Assembly (NCBI RefSeq): GCF_003600895.1 | Contig: NZ_QYRP01000002.1 | Location: 992,001-1,056,000 of the forward strand | DNA: 64,000 nt | Origin: Nocardioides cavernaquae | GTDB taxonomy: Bacteria > Actinomycetota > Actinomycetes > Propionibacteriales > Nocardioidaceae | Direction of reading: 5' to 3' | Shown here: positions 38,563 to 47,101 of the stretch, one piece after another | Numbering within the stretch: the stretch's first letter is position 1 | How the letters are laid out: each line of letters opens with the position of its first letter | Notes under the pieces: generated by a model | Databases searched by the model: none | What the model saw: the letters and a program-made list of their open reading frames with translations, nothing else | What the model was told of the DNA's origin: nothing | Program-made: the position numbers and the translations under genes

Positions 38563-39387
38563 ATGACGTTCTCGTCGCTCGCGCACCACCGTGCCGGATC
38601 CGGAGAGCCGCTGATTCTCGTGCACGGGATCGGCCACCGTCGCCAGGCGTGGTACCCGGTCTTCGACCGTCTCGCCGAGCGCTACGACGTGATCGCGGTC
38701 GACCTTCCCGGCTTCGGCGAGTCGCCCGCGCTGCCCGATGGCGTTCCGCACACGGTGGCCGCGCTGGCTGACCAGCTCGAGGCCAACTTCGCCGCCTGGG
38801 GCATCACCCGTCCGCACATCGCCGGCAACTCGCTCGGCGGCGCGGTCTCGCTCGAGCTCGCCCGCCGCGGCACCGTGGCCTCCGCTACCGCGCTGAGCCC
38901 GGCCTCGTTCCTCACCTTCAGCCACCTGCTGGTCGCTGCCTTCCCCCTGACGCTCATGCGCATCGCCTCGTTCGCGACTCCTCGCCCGGTCCTCCGACTG
39001 GTGACGCGCTCAGCCTCGGTCCGCCGGATCCTGGGCTGGCCGCTCTACATGCACCCCGAGCGCCACGACGCGGAGTCGACGTACGGCGACGCGCTGGCGA
39101 TGAAGAACGCCCGGGGCTTCGAGCGGACCATGCTGCGGTGCATCACGCCGGCGTTCCGACCCTTCCGCGGTCCGCTGCGCGCGCCGGTGACCATCGCGTG
39201 GGGCACCCGCGACCGGCTGCTGCTCCCGAGCGAGATGAAGCGTGCGCGCAAGCTGCTGCCGCAGGTGCGCTACGTCGAGCTGATCGGCGCCGGCCACGTC
39301 CCGATGGGCGACTGCCCCGACCAGATCTTCGCCGTCATCAACGAGACCACGGGTGCTGCCGCGCAGCCTGCGAGCGACGTAGCCTGA
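38563..39387 (+). CDS. Alpha/beta-fold hydrolase
   Basis: This 274-residue hydrolase has the oxyanion-hole segment LVHGIGHRRQAW, the nucleophile elbow AGNSLGGAVSLEL (Ser at about 86), a helical cap, a strand ending in WGTRDRLLLP with the catalytic Asp, and GAGHVPMGDCPD with the catalytic His. It probably cleaves an ester or C-C bond of a small lipid-like substrate. ATG at 38563 is preceded by AGGGAGG. The next gene, an FAD-dependent dehydrogenase, starts 5 bases after its stop, so they form an operon. The pair suggests degradation of a steroid-like or aromatic compound, which is an inference. Confidence 0.92.
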   Translation: MTFSSLAHHRAGSGEPLILVHGIGHRRQAWYPVFDRLAERYDVIAVDLPGFGESPALPDGVPHTVAALADQLEANFAAWGITRPHIAGNSLGGAVSLELARRGTVASATALSPASFLTFSHLLVAAFPLTLMRIASFATPRPVLRLVTRSASVRRILGWPLYMHPERHDAESTYGDALAMKNARGFERTMLRCITPAFRPFRGPLRAPVTIAWGTRDRLLLPSEMKRARKLLPQVRYVELIGAGHVPMGDCPDQIFAVINETTGAAAQPASDVA

Positions 39388-39392
39388 CCTCC

Positions 39393-41072
39393 ATGAGCTT
39401 CGAGCCGGATGTCATTGTCGTTGGTGCCGGCCTCGCCGGCCTGGTCGCGACCTACGAGCTGACCCAGGCGGGCCGCAAGGTCCTCGTCCTGGACCAGGAG
39501 AACCGCGACAACCTGGGCGGCCAGGCCTGGTGGTCGCTCGGCGGGCTGTTCTTCGTCGACAGCCCCGAGCAGCGCCGCATGGGCATCAAGGACTCCCTCG
39601 AGCTGGCCTGGTCCGACTGGCAGGGATCGGCAGCCTTCGACCGTCTCGACGGTCCCCAGGACGAGGACTTCTGGCCGCAGCAGTGGGCGGAGGCCTACGT
39701 GACCTGGGCAGCCGAGGGCAAGCGTGACTACGTCCGCGGACTCGGCCTGCGCTCGCTTCCGTTCGTCGGCTGGGCCGAGCGGGGCAGCGGCTCGGCGTCC
39801 GGCCACGGCAACTCGGTGCCACGGTTCCACCTCACCTGGGGCACCGGCCCCGAGGTCGTCCGGATCTTCCTCGACCCGGTCCTTGCCGCCGAGCGCGAGG
39901 GGCTCGTGCAGTTCGGCTTCCGGCACCGCGTGGAGGACCTCGTCGTCGAGGGAGATGCCGTCGTCGGCGTCACGGGTCACCTCCTCGAGGAGTCCGACGA
40001 GGTGCCGCGCGGCCGCGCGTCCTCCCGCACCGAGGTGGGCGACTTCGAGCTGCGCGCCCGGGCCGTCGTGCTCTCGTCCGGCGGCATCGGCCACAACTTC
40101 GACCTCATGCGGAAGAACTGGCCGGTCGACCGCGTCGGTCCGGCGCCGAAGCACATGATCGCCGGCGTCCCGGCGTACGTTGACGGGCTGATGCTCGGCG
40201 TCGCCGAGTCGCACGGCGCCCGCCTGGCCAACCGCGACCGCATGTGGGCCTACGTCGAGGGCATCCACAACTGGGACCCGGTCTGGCCCGACCACGCAAT
40301 CCGGATCCTGCCCGGCCCGTCGTCGATGTGGTTCGACTCGAACGGCAAGCGGCTGACGGGCATGTCCGGCGTGCCCGGCGCGGACTCGATCGGCTCCATG
40401 AAGCAGATCCTCAGCACCGGCGATGACTACTCCTGGTTCATCCTGAACCAGTCGATCATCGAGAAGGAGTTCGCGCTGTCGGGCTCCGAGCAGAACCCCG
40501 ACCTGACCGGCAAGGACATCGGCTTCCTGCTCAAGTCACGGCTCGCCAAGGGCGCACCCGCCCCGGTCGAGCGGTTCAAGAAGTACGGCGAGGACTTCGT
40601 CGTCGCGGAAACCCTCGAGACGCTGATCGACGGCATGAACAAGCTGGCCCGCGGTCCGCAGCTCGACGTCGCCACCGTGCGCCAGCAGATCGAGGCACGC
40701 GACCGGCAGCTCGGCAACGAGTTCAGCAAGGACGTCCAGGTCATGGCGATCCACAACGCGCGCAAGTCCCGCACCGACAAGCTGATGCGCGTCGCGAAGC
40801 CGCACCGGATCCTGGATCCCGAGCACGGCCCGCTCATCGGCGTACGCCTCAACATCCTGTCCCGCAAGACGCTCGGCGGCCTGCAGACCACGCTCGGCTC
40901 CGAGGTGGTCCGGCCCGACGGCTCGATCATCCAGGGCCTGTACGCCGCGGGCGAGGCCGCCGGCTTCGGCGGTGGCGGCGTCCACGGCTACAACGCGCTC
41001 GAGGGCACGTTCCTCGGCGGCTGCATCTTCAGCGGCCGGGCCGCCGGTCTGGCCCTCGCCGCCGACCTCTGA
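39393..41072 (+). CDS. FAD-dependent dehydrogenase (3-ketosteroid dehydrogenase/fumarate reductase superfamily)
   Basis: This 559-residue flavoprotein opens with the Rossmann motif VIVVGAGLAGLVATYELTQA (about 7-26) and carries AVVLSSGGIGHNFDLMRKNW. It ends with the FAD-contacting GLYAAGEAAGFGGGGVHGYN followed by GTFLGGCIFSGR. This is the flavocytochrome/KstD superfamily, which removes or adds hydrogens across C-C bonds. A group of actinobacterial FAD-binding dehydrogenases of this length has no firmly known substrate, and this looks like one of them. It is co-transcribed with the alpha/beta-hydrolase upstream and followed by two tandem hairpins. No signal peptide. Confidence 0.92.
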   Translation: MSFEPDVIVVGAGLAGLVATYELTQAGRKVLVLDQENRDNLGGQAWWSLGGLFFVDSPEQRRMGIKDSLELAWSDWQGSAAFDRLDGPQDEDFWPQQWAEAYVTWAAEGKRDYVRGLGLRSLPFVGWAERGSGSASGHGNSVPRFHLTWGTGPEVVRIFLDPVLAAEREGLVQFGFRHRVEDLVVEGDAVVGVTGHLLEESDEVPRGRASSRTEVGDFELRARAVVLSSGGIGHNFDLMRKNWPVDRVGPAPKHMIAGVPAYVDGLMLGVAESHGARLANRDRMWAYVEGIHNWDPVWPDHAIRILPGPSSMWFDSNGKRLTGMSGVPGADSIGSMKQILSTGDDYSWFILNQSIIEKEFALSGSEQNPDLTGKDIGFLLKSRLAKGAPAPVERFKKYGEDFVVAETLETLIDGMNKLARGPQLDVATVRQQIEARDRQLGNEFSKDVQVMAIHNARKSRTDKLMRVAKPHRILDPEHGPLIGVRLNILSRKTLGGLQTTLGSEVVRPDGSIIQGLYAAGEAAGFGGGGVHGYNALEGTFLGGCIFSGRAAGLALAADL

Positions 41073-41079
41073 CCCTGCG

Positions 41080-41141
41080 GTTTCACCGGCCGACCGGTGA
41101 AACGGGCACATGTAGTGCGGAGCACCGCACAACATGTGCCC
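41080..41141. terminator. Two tandem hairpins after the FAD-dehydrogenase gene
   Basis: GTTTCACCGG-CCGA-CCGGTGAAAC (41080-41103) is a perfect ten-pair hairpin. It is followed at once by GGGCACATGT (41104-41113) pairing with ACATGTGCCC (41132-41141). They separate convergent genes (stop at 41072 and DoxX end at 41167) and probably end transcription on both strands. Confidence 0.75.
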
Positions 41142-41166
41142 GAATCGCGCGCGAAGTGCGACCTGG

Positions 41167-41571
41167 TCAGCTGAAGAGCGGGCCGGTCACGGTGAGCGCA
41201 GGAGCGACCGAGAACGCGAAGGCCAGGGCGAGAGCCGCTCCAGCGAGGGCGATGTCCTTGTTGAACGAGATCTGGGCCATCGACTTGGCCTGCGCGTCGG
41301 TCTCCTTCCAGAACGTGTGGAAGACGAACGCGGTCGGCACGAGGACCGCGGCGATCACGAGCGACGCCAGGTCGCCGTACACGCCGAAGGCGATGGCGAG
41401 ACCGCCGAGCAGGAACACGACGCCGCTGCCCAGGACGGAGAGCTTCGCGAACGGCAGGCCCTTCGACTTGGCGTAGCCGGCCATGTACTCGGTCTGCGTC
41501 AGGTGGCCGACCGCGGAAAGGATGAAGAGCACGGCGAAGAGAATGCGGCCGACGAGAAGGACGACGTCCAT
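41167..41571 (-). CDS. DoxX family membrane protein
   Basis: This 134-residue protein has four hydrophobic segments: VVLLVGRILFAVLFILSAVG, LSVLGSGVVFLLGGLAIAFG, SLVIAAVLVPTAFVFH and a C-terminal ALAGAALALAFAFSVAP. The spacing and the motif HLTQTEYMAGYAKSKG fit DoxX-like proteins, which are small integral membrane oxidoreductase-associated or thiol-stress proteins. ATG at 41571 was chosen because GGAGGT lies seven bases before it. Two dyad sites in the upstream region, 41631-41662, suggest regulation by a MarR/TetR-type protein not encoded here. Confidence 0.88.
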   Translation of the reverse strand: MDVVLLVGRILFAVLFILSAVGHLTQTEYMAGYAKSKGLPFAKLSVLGSGVVFLLGGLAIAFGVYGDLASLVIAAVLVPTAFVFHTFWKETDAQAKSMAQISFNKDIALAGAALALAFAFSVAPALTVTGPLFS

Positions 41572-41630
41572 GGGGTTACCTCCGGGTGAGAAGTTGACTG
41601 GCGGCCACAAGACCGCCCTACCCCATAAGC

Positions 41631-41662
41631 GTGACACGTCATCTATTTAAATGACAAGTCAT
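41631..41662. promoter_or_regulatory. Two dyad operator sites upstream of DoxX
   Basis: GTGAC-AC-GTCAT (41631-41642) and ATGAC-AA-GTCAT (41651-41662) are inverted repeats exactly 20 bases apart, that is two helical turns, each followed by CTAT. The region is AT-rich for this genome and lies 60 bases upstream of the DoxX start, matching cooperative binding of a dimeric repressor at the promoter. Confidence 0.65.
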
Positions 41663-41713
41663 CTATATGTGAGGTCCGTCTCGCCGACTCCCGCGACAAC
41701 CCCCCCGAAATCG

Positions 41714-41778
41714 CCGATAGTCCCCAACCGGGGGATCCCTATCCGCACGGATAGGGGGCCTGTGGTTGGGGACTATCG
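41714..41778. repeat. Long inverted repeat, copy 2 of the GATAGTCCCC palindrome family
   Basis: CCGATAGTCCCCAAC (41714-41728) pairs perfectly with GTTGGGGACTATCGG (41764-41778). Inside is a second stem CCCTATCCG-CA-CGGATAGGG (41737-41756). It lies 11 bases after the stop of the DeaD gene on the minus strand and may act as its terminator. The outer arm is the same as in 3187-3248. Confidence 0.85.
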
Positions 41779-41789
41779 GGAAAAGTGGG

Positions 41790-43640
41790 TCAGTCCTTGT
41801 GGCGGGGCTTGCGGTCGCCCTGGTAGCCACCGCGGTCGCTGGAGCCCTTGTAGCCGCCACCGGACGGCCGGTCGCCGTAGCCGCGGTTCGGAGCGGCGCT
41901 GCGGATGCCCGGGCCCTTGTCCTTGGCCAGCTCGATCAGCTTGCCGGAGATGCGCGTCTGCTCGAGCAGGCGGAAGGTCTCGGACGACAGCTCCGCCGGC
42001 AGCTCGACCAGCGAGAAGTCCGGACGGATCTGGATCTTGCCGAAGTCGCTGCGACGCAGGCCGCCCTCGTTGGCGAGCGCGCCGACGATCTGGCGCGGCT
42101 CGACCTTGTGGCGCTTGCCGACGTTGATCCGGTACGTCGCGAGCGGGACGCCGCTGCCACCCCGGCTCTCACGCTCGGGACGCGAGCTGAACTCACCGCG
42201 CGCGCCACGGTCGGGCCGGTCGCCCCGGTCCGGGCGATCGGCAGAAACCGTGTTCACGCGAGGCATGTCGCGCTCGCTGAGGAGCAGCGGGGTCTCGCCC
42301 TGCAGCACCACGGCGAGGGCGGCGGCCACGTCGGCCTCGGGCACGTCGTTGTTCTTCACGTAGTGCGCGATGACGTCGCGGTAGGTCTCGACCTGCGGGC
42401 CGGCGAGCGCCGCGGTGATGGCGTCGTCGAAACGGGCCAGGCGGGTCGCGTTGATGTCGTCGACGCTGGGGAGGTTCATCAGCGTCATCGGCTGGCGGGT
42501 GTGCTTCTCGATGCTCTTCAGCAGGCCACGCTCACGCGGGGTCACGAAGGAGATCGAGTCGCCGCTGCGGCCGGCGCGGCCGGTGCGACCGATGCGGTGC
42601 ACGTAGGACTCGGCGTCGGTCGGGATGTCGAAGTTGACGACGTGGGAGATGCGCTCGACGTCGAGACCGCGGGCGGCGACGTCGGTGGCGACCAGGATGT
42701 CGAGCTTGCCCGACTTCAGCTGGTTGACCGTGCGCTCACGCTGGGCCTGGGCGACGTCACCGTTGATCGCGGCGGCGGAGAAGCCGCGCGCACGCAGCTT
42801 CTCGGCGACCTCTTCGGTGGCCTGCTTGGTGCGGACGAAGACGATCATCGCCTCGAAGTTCTCGACCTCGAAGATGCGCGTGAGGGCGTCGACCTTCTGC
42901 GGGAACGAGACCATCAGGTAGCGCTGGGTGATGTTCGTGGCGGTCGCGGTCTTGTTCTTGACCGTGATCTCGACCGGGTCGTTCAGGTACTTCTTCGTCA
43001 GGCGCCGGATCTGGCTCGGCATCGTCGCGGAGAAGAGCGCGACCTGCTTGGTGTCCGGGGTGTCGGCGAGGATCGTCTCGACGTCCTCCGCGAAGCCCAT
43101 GTTGAGCATCTCGTCGGCCTCGTCGAGCACCAGGAAGCGCAGCTCGCTCAGGTCGAGCGTGCCCTTCTCCAGGTGGTCCATGATCCGGCCGGGGGTGCCG
43201 ACGACGATGTGTACGCCGCGGCGCAGGGCCGAGAGCTGCACGCCGTACGCCTGACCGCCGTAGACGGGGAGGACGTGGACGCCCTTGATGCCGCTGGCGT
43301 ACTTCTCGAACGCCTCGCAGACCTGGAGCGCGAGCTCACGGGTCGGGGCCAGGACGAGCGCCTGCGGCGTCTTCTGGGAGACGTCGAGCTGGGACAGGAT
43401 GGGCAGCGCGAAGGCAGCGGTCTTGCCCGTGCCGGTCTGCGCCATGCCGAGGACGTTGCGTCCGTCGAGCAGCGGCGGGATGGTCTGCGCCTGGATGGGG
43501 GAAGGCGTCTCGTAGCCGACGTCCTTGAGTGCCTTCAGCACCCGCTCGTCGAGGCCGAGGTCGGCAAACTTGATTGATTCAGGAGCCGCGACGACGTCGT
43601 TCTCGACGGCGGAAGCAGGGTCGTTCACAGGGTCACTCAC
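41790..43640 (-). CDS. deaD: DEAD-box RNA helicase, DeaD/CsdA type
   Basis: This 616-residue RNA helicase has the full core: Q-motif ETPSPIQAQTIPPL, motif I AQTGTGKT, II DEAD in FLVLDEADEMLN, III SAT in ALFSATMP, V VATDVAARGLDVE and VI HRIGRTGRAGR. A C-terminal DbpA-like RNA-binding domain (about 500-570, YRINVGKRHKVEPRQIVGAL and KIQIRPDFSLVELP) is followed by a Gly/Arg/Asp tail. This layout is that of DeaD/CsdA, active in ribosome assembly and cold growth. The start is GTG at 43640 (MSDPVNDPAS). It is encoded alone, with a long hairpin after it. Confidence 0.95.
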   Translation of the reverse strand: MSDPVNDPASAVENDVVAAPESIKFADLGLDERVLKALKDVGYETPSPIQAQTIPPLLDGRNVLGMAQTGTGKTAAFALPILSQLDVSQKTPQALVLAPTRELALQVCEAFEKYASGIKGVHVLPVYGGQAYGVQLSALRRGVHIVVGTPGRIMDHLEKGTLDLSELRFLVLDEADEMLNMGFAEDVETILADTPDTKQVALFSATMPSQIRRLTKKYLNDPVEITVKNKTATATNITQRYLMVSFPQKVDALTRIFEVENFEAMIVFVRTKQATEEVAEKLRARGFSAAAINGDVAQAQRERTVNQLKSGKLDILVATDVAARGLDVERISHVVNFDIPTDAESYVHRIGRTGRAGRSGDSISFVTPRERGLLKSIEKHTRQPMTLMNLPSVDDINATRLARFDDAITAALAGPQVETYRDVIAHYVKNNDVPEADVAAALAVVLQGETPLLLSERDMPRVNTVSADRPDRGDRPDRGARGEFSSRPERESRGGSGVPLATYRINVGKRHKVEPRQIVGALANEGGLRRSDFGKIQIRPDFSLVELPAELSSETFRLLEQTRISGKLIELAKDKGPGIRSAAPNRGYGDRPSGGGYKGSSDRGGYQGDRKPRHKD

Positions 43641-43735
43641 CGGTCAAGGGTAGTGGTGCGGCACCCTATACGGCGATTCGTAGTTGCGGTGAGCCTGCAC
43701 ACCCTCTCACTCGACGTCACTTGTCGCCTCACCGG

Positions 43736-44434
43736 TCAACGGTAGGTGAGCAGCGCCCGATCGTGCTCGACGTGCGTGTGCTCGTTGTACGACGACAGCG
43801 TGAGGCCGCTGCGGCCGCGGACCACCTTGGTCACCCCGGTGTTGACCGCGACCTTGTTGAGGGTGGCCCACAGCGACGCGTCACCGGCGAGCAGGTGCGA
43901 GGCGACGAGGCCGATCGGGCCGCCGGAGCTGACCACGAGCACGGTGCCTGCCGAGTGGGCGGCGGAGCGGCGGGCCGCCGCATCGACGCGCTCGGAGAAC
44001 GCCGTGAACGACTCGCGGTAGTCGGCATCGGCGACTCCTCCGGTCCAGCGCTCGGTGGCCTCCTCGAACATCGCCTGGAAGCGTGCCCTGCGCTCACGCG
44101 CCGGGGTCCTGACGTAGTCGGCGAGCATCAGCGTCCGCGAGCGGTAGAGGGGCTTGTGCACCTCCATCACGTGCTTGAAGTCGAACTCGTCCCAGCCGGG
44201 GTCCACCTCGATCGGCAGCTCGGCGCCAACCCCGCCCAGTCCTTCGAGGATGCCCTCGGCGGTCTCCCGGTGGCGGCGCAGCTCGCCCCGCACGATCACG
44301 TCGGGTACGACGCCGCGCGCGGCCAGGGCGCGCCCGAGCACCCGCGACTGCTCGTGACCGACCTCGGACAGCGCGTCGTAGTCGCGCTTGCCGAAGGAGG
44401 CCTGGCCGTGGCGCACCAGCAGCAGGACGCTCAT
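43736..44434 (-). CDS. Histidine phosphatase family protein
   Basis: This 232-residue protein of the phosphoglycerate mutase/histidine phosphatase superfamily has the phospho-acceptor in LLVRHGQASFG (His9) and an acid in VRGELRRHRETAEG. The later conserved His is in VVSSGGPIG, where the usual H of SHG-type motifs is replaced: VLVVSSGGPIG lacks the second His at that place, so activity may differ from a classic mutase. ATG at 44434 overlaps the stop of the APH-type kinase gene (ATGA), so the two are coupled. The coupling of a phosphatase to a kinase suggests it acts on the same phosphorylated intermediates or side products. Confidence 0.9.
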   Translation of the reverse strand: MSVLLLVRHGQASFGKRDYDALSEVGHEQSRVLGRALAARGVVPDVIVRGELRRHRETAEGILEGLGGVGAELPIEVDPGWDEFDFKHVMEVHKPLYRSRTLMLADYVRTPARERRARFQAMFEEATERWTGGVADADYRESFTAFSERVDAAARRSAAHSAGTVLVVSSGGPIGLVASHLLAGDASLWATLNKVAVNTGVTKVVRGRSGLTLSSYNEHTHVEHDRALLTYR

Positions 44435-45537
44435 CCGACGCTCCGGATGAGCTTCCGGGCCCGTCCGTGCAGCACGTGCGAGCCGAGCCAGAAGTTCTTG
44501 AAGCGCGGGTTGGTGGTCTGCTTGTGGTGGTAGCGGTAGTAGATCTGCTGCAGGATCACCGCCAGCCGGAACAGGCCGTAGACCTCGTAGAAGGCCCACT
44601 CCTTGTCCGTCAGCTCGATGCCGGTCTTCTCGCAGTAGTAGGCGACCACCTCGCGGCGGGTCAGCATGCCCGGCAGGTTCGTCGGCTGCATGCGGAAGAG
44701 CTGCTCGAGGCGACCGTCGCCGGCCTCGATCCAGTAGGACAGGGTGCAGCCGAGGTCCATCAGCGGGTCACCCACGGTCGCCAGCTCCCAGTCGAGCAGC
44801 GCGACCGGCTTCGTCGGCTCCTCCGAGGAGAGCACCACGTTGTCGAAGCGGAAGTCGTTGTGGATCAGCACCGAGCCACGATCGGCCGGCTGGTTGGCCT
44901 CGAGCCAGGCGATGACCTTCTCCCAGCTCGGCACATTCCAGGTCTTCGCCTTGCGGAACCGGCCGGTCCAGCCGCCGACCTGCCGCGCGACGTACCCCTC
45001 GCCCTTGCCGAGCTGGTCGAGACCGGCCGCAGCCGGATCGACCGAGTGCAGGCCGATCAGGAGGTCCAGGACGTTGGTGCACAACAGGCGGACGTCGTCG
45101 CTGGACAGCGAGAGGCCGAGGTCCTTGCGCGGGATGTGGCCGGCGACGCGCTCCATCACGTAGAACTCCGAGCCGAGGACCGACTCGTCGGAGCAGAGCG
45201 CGACCATCGGCGGCGCGAACGGGAACACCGGCGCCAGCGCGGCCTGGATCCGGAACTCGCGACCCATGTCGTGCGCGCCCCTGGCCTTGGTGCCCGCCGG
45301 CGGCCGGCGCAGGATCAGGTCCTGCGCCGGGTAGCGCAGCAGGTAGGTCAGGTTGGAGGCACCACCGGAGAACTGCTGCACCTCCGGGAGCCCGTCGCCC
45401 CAGGCCTGGACGTCGACCGCGTCAGCCGCCGCGCGCAGCCAGGCATCGACCGCGGCGACATCGAAGGCGTCCTCGCCCCGGACGCTCCTTGCTCCGTCGA
45501 CCGTCCCGCCCCGTTCGGCCATCTCCTCGCTTCCCAT
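44431..45537 (-). CDS. APH-type phosphotransferase (ACAD10/11 kinase-like, LvaA-like)
   Basis: This 368-residue kinase-fold protein opens with an N-terminal region ending LPEVQQFSGGASNLTYLLRY, where the glycine-rich loop is. The Brenner motif LIHNDFRFDNVVL carries the catalytic Asp and Asn, and the metal-binding ALLDWELATVGDPLMDLG follows. This is the group found next to, or fused with, acyl-CoA dehydrogenases (human ACAD10/11, bacterial LvaA), which phosphorylate 4-hydroxyacyl-CoAs, rather than true aminoglycoside resistance enzymes. ATG at 45537 (MGSEEMAERG) was used; an ATG five codons later is possible. It is five bases downstream of the second SDR gene and overlaps the phosphatase gene. 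Confidence 0.9.
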   Translation of the reverse strand: MGSEEMAERGGTVDGARSVRGEDAFDVAAVDAWLRAAADAVDVQAWGDGLPEVQQFSGGASNLTYLLRYPAQDLILRRPPAGTKARGAHDMGREFRIQAALAPVFPFAPPMVALCSDESVLGSEFYVMERVAGHIPRKDLGLSLSSDDVRLLCTNVLDLLIGLHSVDPAAAGLDQLGKGEGYVARQVGGWTGRFRKAKTWNVPSWEKVIAWLEANQPADRGSVLIHNDFRFDNVVLSSEEPTKPVALLDWELATVGDPLMDLGCTLSYWIEAGDGRLEQLFRMQPTNLPGMLTRREVVAYYCEKTGIELTDKEWAFYEVYGLFRLAVILQQIYYRYHHKQTTNPRFKNFWLGSHVLHGRARKLIRSVG

Positions 45538-45542
45538 CAGAC

Positions 45543-46298
45543 TCAGAAGAGCTTCCGGACGACGGACATCGGGGCGTTCTTCAGCGCGTAGCCGATCGGC
45601 ACCCACGGCCACGCCGGGACGTATGCCTTCTCCTTGCGCTTCTCGATCGCGTCGACCATCGCCTTCACGCCGGTCACGGTGTCGACCATGAACTTCGTGT
45701 TCTGCGCGACCTTCTCGTTCATCTCCGAGCGGATGTAGCCCGGGTAGATGATCGAGACGTCGATGCCCTTGGCCTTCACGTTCTCGTTGATCAGGCCCTC
45801 GGCCAGCGCAGCGACGCCGGCCTTCGTGGCGGCGTACGTCGTGATGGTCTTGCGCATGCCGCGCAGGGCGGAGATCGAGCTGATCATCACCAGGTGGCCG
45901 GACTTCTGCGCGCGGAAGATCTCCATCGCGGCCTCGGTCTGCGCGAGCGCGGCGACGAAGTTGGTCATCGCGGTCTGCCGGTTGGCGTCGTAGCGGCCGG
46001 TGCCGAGCGGAGCGCCCTTGCCGAGGCCGGCGTTGATGATGACGCGGTCGAGCTTGCCGAACTCGGCAGCGACCTCCTTGAAGACCGAGAAGACGGCCTC
46101 GTCGTCGTTGACGTCGAGCGCCTTGGTGATGACCTTGCGGTCGGCGTTCGCGCCGGTGATCTCGGCGGCCAGCTCGTCGAGCCGCTCGGTACGCCGCGCG
46201 GTGATCGCGAGGTCGTAGCCGAGGGCGGCGAACTGGCGCGCCATCTCCGCGCCGAGGCCGGAGCTCGCGCCGGTGATCAGGATCGTTCCCGTGGTCAT
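45543..46298 (-). CDS. Short-chain dehydrogenase/reductase
   Basis: This 251-residue classical SDR has the cofactor motif ILITGASSGLGAEMAR (about 6-21), VIINAGLGKG (the NNAG equivalent), catalytic Ser in MISSISALRG and the Tyr-X3-Lys pair in TYAATKAGVAAL. The RRTER segment after the second strand favours NADP(H). A C-terminal AYVPAWPWVPIGYALK extension is hydrophobic and may touch membrane or lipid. It begins with ATG at 46298, overlapping the stop of the preceding SDR by one base, so it is in the same operon as the ACAD and kinase genes. A hydroxy/keto-acyl or alcohol substrate is likely. Confidence 0.92.
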   Translation of the reverse strand: MTTGTILITGASSGLGAEMARQFAALGYDLAITARRTERLDELAAEITGANADRKVITKALDVNDDEAVFSVFKEVAAEFGKLDRVIINAGLGKGAPLGTGRYDANRQTAMTNFVAALAQTEAAMEIFRAQKSGHLVMISSISALRGMRKTITTYAATKAGVAALAEGLINENVKAKGIDVSIIYPGYIRSEMNEKVAQNTKFMVDTVTGVKAMVDAIEKRKEKAYVPAWPWVPIGYALKNAPMSVVRKLF

Positions 46299-47101
46299 CA
46301 GTTGTCCTTCGTGGTGAGTGCGTGGATGCGGTCCGCGAAGCTGCGCTGCTCGCGGTCGTAGAGGGGGCGCGCGAAGCGCTTCATGAGCACAGCCTTGCGT
46401 GCCGGGGCGTCGGGGACGATGACCATCCGCCGCGCGTCGATGCCCTTCATCACCTCGGCCGCGACCTGGGCGGCGTCGAGCGGTGACTTGTCGATCAACC
46501 GGGCGGCGATCTTGTCCATCGCAGCGTCGGAGCCATTGAGCGAGCTCGCGAGGTTGGTGCGGAAGAAGCCGGGGCAGACCGCGGAGACGGCGATCCCCCA
46601 CGGGTGCAGCTCGTAGGAGAGCGTCTCGCTGACGGCGACGACCGCCGCCTTCACCGCGGTGTACGACGCCATGGCCGGCGGGTGGACCAGTCCGGCGAGG
46701 CTGGCGGTGTTGACGATGTGACCCGGCTCCTGACCGTCGTCCGACTGGGCCTTCATCAGGGGCACGAACGTGCGGCAGCCCCGGACGACGCCGAGCAGGT
46801 TGATGTCGATGACGCCCTGCCACTCCTCCATCGACACGACGTCGATGCGACCGCCCGTCGCGATGCCGGCGTTGTTGACCAGCACGTCCAGGCCGCCCCA
46901 CTGCTCCTCGACCCAGGCCCGGGCGGCGGCCCAGTCGGCATCGCTCGTGACGTCGAGGCGGAGGTAGCTCACACCGTCCGGAGCCGCGAACGAGTCGGCG
47001 AGATCGCCGATGACGACCCGGTCGCCGCGGCGTACGAACTCGGCGACCAGTGCCGCGCCGAGACCGGAGGCGCCACCGGTGACGAGTACTCGTCTGCTCA
47101 T
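46298..47101 (-). CDS. Short-chain dehydrogenase/reductase
   Basis: This 267-residue classical SDR has the nucleotide motif VLVTGGASGLGAALVAEF, DLADS after the second strand with an Asp that favours NAD, VLVNNAGIATGG, Ser in IVNTASLAGLV and the Tyr-X3-Lys in ASYTAVKAAVVAV. The C-terminal part (about 200-267) is long and charged. It differs clearly from the other SDR next to it, so the two may act in sequence or on different carbons. Its ATG overlaps the stop of the acyl-CoA dehydrogenase gene by ATGA; its stop overlaps the next SDR by one base. This gives a strictly coupled set of genes. Confidence 0.93.
   Translation of the reverse strand: MSRRVLVTGGASGLGAALVAEFVRRGDRVVIGDLADSFAAPDGVSYLRLDVTSDADWAAARAWVEEQWGGLDVLVNNAGIATGGRIDVVSMEEWQGVIDINLLGVVRGCRTFVPLMKAQSDDGQEPGHIVNTASLAGLVHPPAMASYTAVKAAVVAVSETLSYELHPWGIAVSAVCPGFFRTNLASSLNGSDAAMDKIAARLIDKSPLDAAQVAAEVMKGIDARRMVIVPDAPARKAVLMKRFARPLYDREQRSFADRIHALTTKDN

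Noticed and set aside
44431..45537. An aminoglycoside resistance gene.
   Set aside because: The APH-fold motifs are those of the acyl-CoA-linked kinase subgroup, and it lies in an acyl-CoA operon; no resistance gene context.
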